From Monodelphis domestica (Eukaryota > Chordata > Mammalia > Didelphimorphia > Didelphidae): 64,000 nucleotides of DNA. The DNA is taken from contig NC_077227.1 of assembly GCF_027887165.1 (NCBI RefSeq), forward strand, positions 75,086,305-75,150,304. Reading direction: 5' to 3'. The position numbers and the translations under genes are program-made. A model generated the notes under the pieces. The model did no database searches and was not told the origin of the DNA. It saw nothing but the letters and a program-made list of their open reading frames with translations. Below, piece by piece: positions 55,850 to 64,000 of this stretch (position 1 is its first letter; each line of letters starts with the position of its first letter).

Positions 55850-57430
55850 AGGCCAGCCCTTTTTGGGTCCGAGATCGAATTCTGAGACACCGCTAATATT
55901 ATTAGCCAAAGTGAAAGCTTTTGCCCAAAAGATAAAAATCATTTCTGTAACACTCCCCAGATTCAAAAGGAAGAAAAACTCTGCCAGGGTCTGGCCGAGT
56001 GGTAAAAAGGAGGATCCTGGGATGGGAGACTTACTAGGACCTCACAGAAATGTGGGTGCTTTCTTGGTGAATAAGACTTCCCTAAGCCTCCCTGGCCTCT
56101 TCAGAATCTAGTCCAATCTCGATGGGGCCCCAGTTCTGTTCTACCCTTAGCAGAGAGGCAGAGTTTAGTCCACAAACAGTCTCTGGGCTGGGGAGAATGC
56201 TTGGAATAACAGGTAGAAGACCAAGTTAAGCAGTGCTGGGGAAGGAATGAGGCATGAGGACAGTTCCAGTGATCCAGTGATATTGATTCATTCTTTAAAA
56301 GAACATACCAGGGAGTGACAGTGTATGACGAGGGGCAAAAACCACTGGCCAGGGAGGCAGGATGTCTGGGGCCCCAGTCTTGCTTCTAATTCACTGTTAA
56401 GCCAGAGCCCCCCCCCCCCCATCTCTGGATCTGCCTGTTCAACTTGTAAAATGGATGCAGGCACCCTCACTCCAGGAAAGTTAGCTCAAGAAACTGGGGA
56501 GAGAATGAAGACTTCCAGGAAATGTACAAGGATGAAATGTACGGCACTAGGATGAGGGATTGGGAACAATCTTGGAATTCAGACTCCAGGCCAGAACTGG
56601 TTTCTCCTGCCAGAGTTTACTAGGACTCTGAGGGCTGTGGAATAGCCTAAACCAGAGCCCTATTTCCCACTCTCATCTGGTCTTCCATGGGGCCTGTCCA
56701 TGTCCTGCCCCCACCCTTCCGTGCCAGCCTCGTGAGTCATCCTCTGTGGCTGCCTCACCCCTAGTTCCCATGGCAATCAGCCTACAAAGAAGTCAGATAT
56801 GCTGGCCCAGAATGGGGACAAATAAAAAGTGGGGCGATTCTGTCCACGTGTGTTGGAGGAGGGTGTTGAGGAAGGGGGAATACCAGAGAAACCCGTAGCT
56901 AGATTTGGAGAGATCAGAAAACATTAGTTTATAAGTTAAAGAATCCCTTCTATTCTTTTGTTCCTCAGGGATGTCCTCCCCTGGCCCCTGGTGTGCCAGA
57001 GTCCACCAATCCCTTCTCCTTTCATGGTGCCACCTTTGCTCACTCACCCTCCTTTGACTCCATTCTGCCCTCTCTTCCTAGACATAGGCTTGATTTAAGC
57101 CCACTCTATCCAGTGGGGTTCAAGTCAGAACTTAGTAGTAACAGCCAAGTTATAGAGTGACTTGGAGTGAAAAGATTAGCCTGGGTTTAAATGATTTTTC
57201 TACCCATCTTGTTGGATGTCTGTGTCTACACCACCAGCCCCAGGAAACCCTAGTCTGGTCTGGCTGGGGGGTAGGAGGAGCAAGTGGTGATTCCAAAAAG
57301 GATTCTGTAAAGAAATTATGCATACTGTAATTCTCCATTGATGGATGGTTCGGTAGTTTCATCCAAGTGCTTCTCCCCCTACCTAGTCTCCTTTCTTTTT
57401 TATTGTTTATGTGATAGAATGTCTTCTAGA
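55850..57430. other. Repeat-poor intergenic island
   Basis: About 1.6 kb without recognised SINE or LINE. It holds a TGAGTCA (AP-1) site at 56733-56739. No coding exon could be supported. Confidence 0.35.
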
Positions 57431-57539
57431 GGGAGAGAGCGGAAGGAGGAAGGAAATATTCAGAAATAAAAATAATGTAAAAGACAAGCTATTAATAAAC
57501 AGGAAAAATGTATGATTGGGGGAAAGGATCTAGAAGAGT

Positions 57540-58175
57540 CAAAACAAGAGTTGGGGGAGGGTAAGTGGGGAGGGGGGAAGAAGAGAGAGGGAGGCAGAGA
57601 GACAGTGGGGAGAGTGAGGGAGAGGCAGGAGAGAAAGGGGGGAGTGGGAGAGAGGAGAAAGAGAGAGAGAGAAGAGAGAGAGACAGGAGAGAGAGAGAGA
57701 CAGAGAGACAGAGAGAGAGACAGAGAAGAAAGTTAGGAGAGAAAGAGAAGGAGAGCTGAGACAGAGAGAGGCAGAGAGGGAGAGAGGGGTAGAAAGAGGA
57801 AGAGGCAGAGAAGCATAGAGAGGGAGTGAGAGAAAAAGGAGAGACAGAGAGACAGAGTCAGAGAGAGACAGAGACAGACAGAGAAAGGGGAGAGAAAGAC
57901 GGAGAGGCAGAGAGAGAGACACACACACACACACAGACAGAGAGAGGACAGAGAGGCAGAGAGAGAGAGACAGAGGGGGGGGAGAGAGGGGGAAGAAAGA
58001 GGAAGAGGCAGAGAAGCAGAGAGAGGGAGTCAGAGGGAAAGAGAGAGAGAGACAGAGAGACACAGAGAGACAGAGGCAGAGACAGAGACAGAGAGAGAAG
58101 GGAGAGAAAGAGGGAGAGGCAGAGTGAGAGAGAGAGAGAGAGAGATTGGGAGGGGGAAGGAGGGAAGGAGGAGGG
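57540..58175. repeat. Long GA-rich homopurine-like tract
   Basis: About 630 bases in which the + strand is almost all A and G (GAGA, GGGAGA, GACAGA units) with sparse C/T and a short (CA)n at about 57920-57934. Open frames on both strands are artefacts. Confidence 0.95.
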
Positions 58176-58182
58176 GAAGAGG

Positions 58183-58189
58183 TGAGTCA
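58183..58189. promoter_or_regulatory. AP-1-type site TGAGTCA
   Basis: Perfect consensus directly after the GA-rich tract. A single 7-base match; function not shown. Confidence 0.25.
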
Positions 58190-58427
58190 TTGCATTGAAG
58201 TTACATAACTAACTGCATTACCAAAACCTCCCACAAGAGGCAAGAGACTCTACAGCAGAACTCTTAACTCAGGGCATTATAGCACCCCAATCAGGTAGGA
58301 AGGGTAGAGGTGATGGGGAGGGGTTACAGGACTGCTGAGCTAGTCCCTATGGCCTAGTTTGGGGAAGCTGAAAACTCTAGTGATAGCATCACCAGAATGG
58401 CCAGAGCTGGGAGGAATCTGATGTTGT

Positions 58428-58690
58428 CGTTGGGTTGTTTTTTAGTCTTAATCCAATTCTTCTTGGTCTCATTTGGAATTTTCTTGGCAAAGACACTGGC
58501 ATGGTTTGCCATTTCCTTCTCCAGCTCACATTACAGATAAGGAAACTAAGGCAAAGAGGGTTAAGTGACTTGCCCAAGGTCACCCAGGAGTTTAGAATCT
58601 GAGGCTTGATTTGAACTCAGAAAAGTTGAATCTTTTCTAGAGACTGACTCCAGGCCCTTACTCCATCTGCTGCGCCATCTAGATGCCCTC
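58428..58690 (-). mobile_element. MAR1-like SINE
   Basis: Nearly complete antisense copy ('ggaattttcttggcaaagac', 'gttaagtgacttgcccaagg', 'gctgcgccatctagatgccc'). Confidence 0.9.
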
Positions 58691-58699
58691 TAGAAGGCA

Positions 58700-58835
58700 T
58701 CTAGCCCAATCCAATTCTTTACAGAAGAGTTAAGGCGACTTGCCCAAGATCACACAGTGAGTATGTAGCATAGCCAGGGCTTCCAACCAAATTTCCTGAC
58801 CCCAAACTTAATATTTTTTCCACTAGAATCTCTTT
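58700..58835 (-). mobile_element. MIR-type SINE
   Basis: 'ggcgacttgcccaagatcac...cagggcttccaacc', antisense. Confidence 0.55.
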
Positions 58836-59018
58836 GTTCTTATTGGAACTTTAGCTCTGCACAGGACACATTTATAAACATCACTCTTATAGACCTTCTC
58901 TCACCCCACCCCCCATTAGAGGAGGATCTTCTCTTTTTCTGTCTCTAGACTGATCTGCAAAGAAGAAAGCTGTCAATCCTGGACATGCAGAGAGCATCCA
59001 AGTTCTAGAAAGTGTGTA

Positions 59019-59019
<1 letters not shown>

Positions 59020-59070
<51 letters not shown>
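59020..59070. repeat. (CA)n microsatellite
   Basis: About 24 CA units, roughly 300 bases beyond the ADIRF stop codon. Confidence 0.95.
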
Positions 59071-59073
<3 letters not shown>

Positions 59074-59231
59074 GAGTATATGCTTCTACTGTTTTCTCCA
59101 ATCTATGGCACTCATGTCCATCCCAAAGAATCTGCTTCTGTTCATAGTTTCCAAAGTCTGAGACAGCCAGAGGAGCCCAAAGAGGAGACAGAACATTGGG
59201 GTTTCCATTCCCTCCACATGAAAGGAATTCA

Positions 59232-59237
59232 TTTAAT
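59232..59237 (-). terminator. ADIRF: Candidate ADIRF polyadenylation signal (ATTAAA)
   Basis: ATTAAA on the minus strand lies about 126 bases after the stop codon. It is the only near-consensus hexamer I see close by. Confidence 0.4.
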
Positions 59238-59362
59238 AAGAGATCAGACTCCATGGGACCTTTCAAAATGGCAGCCCTGGCCATGGCCTAGCCTGATGAA
59301 GAGGTGAGGATTGGGGCTTGAGGAGAGAGGGGGGTTATTCCTTTTCTTCTTTCCATAGACCA

Positions 59363-59469
59363 TCATTTCTGAAGCCCGTATTTTTTCCCAAAGCTTGAAA
59401 TGGCTTCTGCAGCCTGATTGGTTGTTTTGTCGATGCCCTCCTGGGTGGTCTTGATCAAGTGGTCCACAG
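59363..59469 (-). CDS. ADIRF: ADIRF last exon
   Basis: Two bases finish an Ala codon, followed by 34 codons and TGA. The acceptor is cttcatccccag. Confidence 0.93.
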
Positions 59470-61188
59470 CTGGGGATGAAGGAGAAGACTTAGGTAAATA
59501 CTAATCCACTCCACTCCAATCCAATCACCCTACCTCCCAACCCCAGAAGAATCCTTCCCTATGGAGGAAGGTGGCTGAAACACAAGAAACCTAGAACACA
59601 AAAAACCAAGGCCATCATTTGTCATTGATGCTTAGCCTCCTGCTCCAAGGGGAAGGAATTAAGATAAATGCAGGGATGCTAAAGAGCAGGGGAAGCAGGA
59701 GACTAGACTAGAGAACCTCTCATGGGATCGAAGGCTCGATGATGGCACAATTCGTTCTTCCATAATGTATGTTTGGAAAACTCAAATTTGTTACAACCTG
59801 ATTGATATATTAAGGAATTATTAGAGAATAATCTTTACTGATACTATCTATGAAGAAACATGGAGAATGAAGATGATTTCACCTCTTTATAATAATTCAC
59901 AAGCACCTTTGAGTGTAGCTGGCTTCTACAAATTTCTACAAAAGACTTTTGTTCTTTTTCAACATAAAAGTGCCATATCTGGGGGCAATTGGGTGGCTCA
60001 GTGGATTGAAAGCCAGGTCTAGAGATGGGAGATCCTGGGTTCAAATTTGACCTCAAACACTTCCCAGCTGTGTGATCCTGGGCAAGTCACTTAACCCCCC
60101 ATTGCCTAGTTTTTTGCCTTGGAACCAATACACAGTATTGATTCCAAGATGGAAGGTAAGGGTTTAAAAAAAAAAGTGTCATATCTGCTATATATTTTCT
60201 GGTGAAGTAGGAACTGTGTACAGAAGTAGGCTGGTCTGTGCCCACCCCCCTCCCTCAGTTGTGCCCCCTCCCCTGTAGACAACCCAGATCAACTCCCTCT
60301 CTACCCTGCCCCCAGGAACTAAGTCACAGATTGAGTAGCAGCCACTATTTATTGTAGCATTTGTGTATTTCTTAACCATTTAATACGTATAAATGGTGCT
60401 ACCATTTTAACAAAGTTCTCTTCCTTTGAAGATTCATCTGATAAAATTTTTGAATGTTATGTTTTCCTAATCCCATTTCCCCAATTAGCTTTGTGGTTTT
60501 TATTAGGTCATTTTGCATAGTAGTGATTTTTAGGAATATAAATGGAAAATTGATTGTAGAGGATGGTTGAACCCATAAGGTACCAGTCAAGTTTGCTTAG
60601 TCAAATCTAATTGGCTAGGAAAACCTCAGGAAAATGAAGACCCAGTTTCTCATCAATTTTAGATAGAGAGGGAACGGCCTTGCTAATTCCAGTCAGTGTC
60701 ACACCTGTCACACCCAGCCTGCCATGTCTTTTTTTTTTTAAACCCTTACCTTCTGTCTTGGAGTCTGTGTATTGGCTCCAAGGCAGAAGAGTGGTAAGGG
60801 CTAGGCAATGGGAGTTAAGTGACTTGCCCAGGGTCACCCAGCTAAAAAGTATCTGAGGGCAGATTTGAGCCCTGGACCTCCCGTCTCTAGGCTTGGCTCT
60901 CAATCCACTAAGCTACTCAGGTGCCCCCATGCTATGTCTTTTTCCCTGGCTCACTATCACCCCCTCCCCATCTGTCTGCCTCAGTTTCCTCAACTGTAAA
61001 ATGGGCATCATAACAGTACCTACTTTTCAGGGTTGTTATGAAGATCAAAACAGATACTTTTTGTAAAGTATTTGGTACCCACCCATGCCTCCCATCCGCC
61101 ATTTGATCCCCTCCCATTTTCTGACCTTTCTGTCCAGCCTCTGTGGCCTGGTTTACAGCCTTTTGGGCAGTCTCTGTTGCTGTGTTTG
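59363..61188 (-). CDS. ADIRF: Adipogenesis regulatory factor, C-terminal two exons (partial)
   Basis: Exons 61188-61126 and 59469-59363 on the minus strand join in frame to read NTATETAQKAVNQATEAGQK, then AVDHLIKTTQEGIDKTTNQA and AEAISSFGKKYGLQK stop. Human ADIRF, from memory 76 residues, has QQVVDQATEAGQKAMDQLAK and ends FSGIGKKFGLLK, so the match is clear. ADIRF is a small helical protein linked to adipocyte differentiation, reported as nuclear. Splice sites are GT-AG with phase-1 introns. The N-terminal exon (human MASKGLQDLKQ) was not found up to 64000, so the first visible intron exceeds 2.8 kb. The C terminus has the lysine-rich GKK motif expected. No stop or frameshift is seen. Confidence 0.93.
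59978..60175 (+). mobile_element. Marsupial tRNA-type SINE in ADIRF intron
   Basis: Complete sense copy with an A-run. Flanks agtgccatatct and agtgtcatatct look like a target-site duplication. Confidence 0.9.
60727..60926 (-). mobile_element. Marsupial tRNA-type SINE in ADIRF intron
   Basis: Complete antisense copy. Flanks gccatgtcttttt and gctatgtcttttt suggest a target-site duplication. Confidence 0.9.
60965..61082 (+). mobile_element. MIR/THER1-type SINE 3' part
   Basis: 'gcctcagtttcctcaactgt' onward; ends about 44 bases before ADIRF's 61126 exon edge. Nearly identical to part of 61860-62090. Confidence 0.75.
61126..61188 (-). CDS. ADIRF: ADIRF middle exon
   Basis: 63 bases: two bases of a split Ala codon, 20 codons (NTATETAQKAVNQATEAGQK) and one base. 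The acceptor is tatctatttcag; the donor is gtcaga, a weaker but valid GT site. Confidence 0.92.
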
Positions 61189-61224
61189 CTGAAATAGATA
61201 AATGGGAGGATGAGAGAGAAAAGA

Positions 61225-61315
61225 AAGGGAGGGAGGGAGGGAAGGAAGGAAGGAGGGAAGGGGAGCAGGAAAGGGAGGGAGGGAGAGAAAGAGATGGAGA
61301 GAGAAACAGAGATTA
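61225..61315. repeat. GGGA/GGAA-rich simple repeat
   Basis: Purine-rich run just upstream of the ADIRF middle exon on the minus strand. Confidence 0.8.
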
Positions 61316-61859
61316 ATTTAAATTTCTTCTCTATGGCTTATGTATTCTGTTCTTTAAAAAGCTCAGGAACAAATGTAGTAGATTAGACATACAAAGAATT
61401 TAGTAGAAGCAGAGGAATGAAGAGAGATGATACAGGGCTGCCATGGTCCCTCATATCACCTCCATGAGTAGGAAGCCACCGAATACAATCCTTCTAGTAA
61501 GATGGCGGCCCATTAAGTCTTACCATCTGCCCTGCCATACCAAGTCCTCCAATCCCCATTGGGTATTACCCTAAACCTGGCCAAGGTACCTCAAAGACCA
61601 CTGGACTTTTCCATCTGCCTTGAAGCTAAAGTCTCCTGTGTGTTATTAGTTTCCTCCAATAAGAATATGAGCTCTTTGAGATCAGAGATTGTCTCTATTT
61701 TCTATTTGTATTTCCAGTATATGCTTGGCACATAATAAATATCTTTTTCATTCTGTTTCCAAAATGTCTCTTTCTGCTCGGTTTGATATTTCCATTTCTG
61801 GACCTACTGTTCCTAATACCTGCAATTCTACCAGTAGACATTCATTTCTTTGGGTGCTC

Positions 61860-62090
61860 TGAAGCAGGTAGGTAGTGGAGTAGAGAGAGCTCTGGGCCTA
61901 GATCAGGAAGACCCAATTTAAATTCTTTATCAGACATTTACTAGCTATGAGATTCTAGACAAGTCACTTAAAATCTGTCTGCCTCAGTTTCCTCAACTGT
62001 AAAATGGGCATCATAACAGTACCTACTTTTCAGAGTTGTTATGAAGATAAAAACAGATACTATTTGTAAAGTATTTGATACTTAATAAAA
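61860..62090 (+). mobile_element. MIR/THER1-type SINE
   Basis: Sense copy from 'ggtaggtagtggagtagaga' to 'atttgatacttaataaaaa'. Its 61975-62082 portion differs from 60970-61077 at about four positions. Confidence 0.75.
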
Positions 62091-62134
62091 AAAAACTTGT
62101 TTTCTTTTTTTTTCCTTCCTCTTTTAAAAAATAT

Positions 62135-62313
62135 GTTCCAGTGGATAGAGAGCCAATTCTGGAGATGAGAGGTCCTGGGTTCAAATCTTATTTTAGATAT
62201 TTCCTAGCTGTATGACCTTGGACAAGTCCCTTAACCCCTCATTGCTCTTGTGCCTTGGAACCAATACTTAGTATTGTTTCTAAGACAGAAGATAAGGGGT
62301 GTTAAAAAAAAAG
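62135..62313 (+). mobile_element. Marsupial tRNA-type SINE
   Basis: Sense copy lacking the first head bases; ends in an A-run. Confidence 0.85.
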
Positions 62314-62865
62314 TCCCCCTGGTTCATATAGTCCGTCTTAGTAGAAATGATCTTTTCAGACATTTTCTTCCCTGACAAAAGTTTAGGGGGGTACCATGAG
62401 GGCCCTGGGTGCTTGGGCAATGGATGAAGAGAGGAGGGATAAGCAGAGAAGGCAGGGCTGGGGGAGATGTGTTCAGGATTCTTTGTTCTGGACCAACGGC
62501 CAGAAATGATGGGATTTGGCTGAGTCTCTTGGCAGACAGCTGCCTAAGGCCAGGCAGAGAATCCATGCGTTAGAAATAAACAGGTTGGGCTCCAAATCCC
62601 ATTCAGGCCAGAGGAGAAACAAGCTGGACCCAAACAATCCTGTCAGGCCGCCCCATTATCTCCTCCCTGAGTGAGGGGCTCTCTGAAGACCTCTACATCC
62701 CTAGACACAGACCTGCCCCACATGGAGCTGGTTAGATGGTCCCTGGAATGAATGACCTGGGAAAGAAGAAAACTTCCTCTCCAGAGCTAAAGAAGTGTTA
62801 GTCCTTGGAATCAGCTCCTTTGTCCTTAGTCACGCAGTGGATGGGGAAGGGCAGAGAAAAACCAC
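62314..62865. other. ADIRF intron sequence, no recognised feature
   Basis: Repeat-poor. An 80-codon minus frame (62566-62324) begins MDSLPGLRQLSAKRLSQ but does not match the ADIRF N terminus and lacks a suitable donor. Confidence 0.4.
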
Positions 62866-62867
62866 TT

Positions 62868-63078
62868 TGTTATTTAGTCACTCCGTCCTGTCTGATTCTT
62901 CCTAATCCCATTTGGGGTTTTCTTGGCAAAGACCCCTGGTTTGCCATTTCATACTAAACACAAGTTAGGTGACTTGCTCAGGGTTAGGCAACTAGTGTCT
63001 AAGGCAGGATTTAAACTCAGGTCTTCTTCATTCCAGCCTTAGCGTGATATCCATGGAGCCACCCAGCTGCCTCCTAAG
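62868..63078 (-). mobile_element. MAR1-like SINE
   Basis: Antisense copy with a deletion in the middle; ends 'gagccacccagctgcctcct'. Confidence 0.85.
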
Positions 63079-63179
63079 ACCCATTTTGGCAATGGACAAA
63101 CTGAAACCTGGAGTGTGTGGTAGGGAAAAGTTTTCTTTAGGTGAAAAACCTGTGCTTTCCTCATCCCACCAGTTAGTAT

Positions 63180-63400
63180 TCCTGCCTCTCTAAATCACTT
63201 TCTATGAACTTGGATATTTTGGGGATTTACTGACTTGAGCCTGTTTTATTTCCCAGGAGGATATAAACTCCCTGGAGACAAGATTTATCCCCATCACCCC
63301 CACCCCCCTTGCCTTTGTATTTTCAGCATCTATCACCAAATCTGGCTGGTAGTGGTCACATATTCTGTTGAATTGAATTGAAATTTTAAAAAATCCCTGC
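63180..63400 (+). mobile_element. L2-type LINE 3' end
   Basis: 'aggatataaactccctggag...tttgtattttcagcatctat' follows the L2 terminus pattern. Confidence 0.55.
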
Positions 63401-63475
63401 TATTTCAATAAATTCATCAATTAGTTAATAGGCATTTATTGAGAATTTGTTATTTGCCAGGCACTGTTCTAATAT

Positions 63476-63690
<215 letters not shown>

Positions 63691-64000
63691 GAAAAGATAG
63701 TAGTTTTTGGCCTGAAGGAGTACTTAATTATAATTCTGAATGAGACAGGTATATACCGATTGGTCTATACAAGTCATACATGGCATAGACACAAGATGTG
63801 TTTGGTGGGAGTTGGAAGATGGGATGGAGCAGAAAGGAATCTTCCAAACACTAATCCAGAAGGATTTGAGGTCTAACCAGTCCCCTTTGGTCTTAGATCT
63901 GACAATCATTGAGTCCTGGAAAGTACAATCCTGACTTTAAACAAGAGTTAAGGTTATGAATTCCTTGGAAACTGAGAATTCTGATGTTTTCCATGAAAAG

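Noticed and set aside
53971-58190. Open frames rich in Ser/Leu or Arg/Glu
   Set aside because: They are translations of (CT)n/(GA)n simple repeats, open on both strands at once.
62324-62566. Minus-strand MDSLPGLRQLSAKRLSQ frame as the missing ADIRF first exon
   Set aside because: Similarity to MASKGLQDLKQ is superficial, and there is no phase-1 donor at the needed distance.

Overview
The window is a stretch of a marsupial (metatherian) nuclear genome. The evidence is a large intron-split vertebrate gene, a very high density of marsupial tRNA-derived SINEs (a short type ending in a run that reads roughly 'accaatacacagtattgattc', and a longer MAR1-like type), 5'-truncated L1 3' ends, old L2/L3/MIR debris, long dinucleotide and tetranucleotide microsatellites, and no bacterial-style gene packing. 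I cannot name the species.

Three host genes are supported by exon translations, splice sites and phase. (1) GLUD1, mitochondrial glutamate dehydrogenase, lies on the + strand. Nine exons (probably 5 to 13) run from 3270 to the stop at 18426-18428, with a 3' UTR to about 19.82 kb. The earlier exons lie before the window. (2) FAM25 (FAM25A-like) is on the - strand, complete in three exons (34884-34812, 29433-29359, 28565-28444). It encodes 89 residues, with a TATA box and a polyadenylation signal. (3) ADIRF (adipogenesis regulatory factor) is on the - strand. The last two coding exons (61188-61126 and 59469-59363) are present; the first was not found and probably lies beyond the window. From memory, the order and strands match the human 10q23 neighbourhood (SNCG-ADIRF-FAM25A against GLUD1), so this is conserved synteny.

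Layout: 1-19.8 kb is GLUD1 with SINE-rich introns; 19.9-23.0 kb is a long L2 stretch followed by a probable solo LTR; 23-28.4 kb is SINEs and an LTR carrying an L1 insertion; 28.4-34.9 kb is FAM25; 35.5-59.3 kb is intergenic sequence dominated by L2, L3, L1, SINEs, a 91-bp minisatellite and simple repeats, with a few repeat-poor islands; 59.36-64 kb is ADIRF and its first visible intron.

No new enzymatic or defence system is visible. The most interesting points are the matching exon plan of FAM25 and ADIRF, which suggests an old tandem duplication; a 539-bp element with about 50-bp terminal inverted repeats and a GC-rich core in a GLUD1 intron; and two nearly identical MIR-like copies flanking an ADIRF exon. 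Repeat family names are from memory of consensus sequences, not from a database search; edges of old repeats are approximate.
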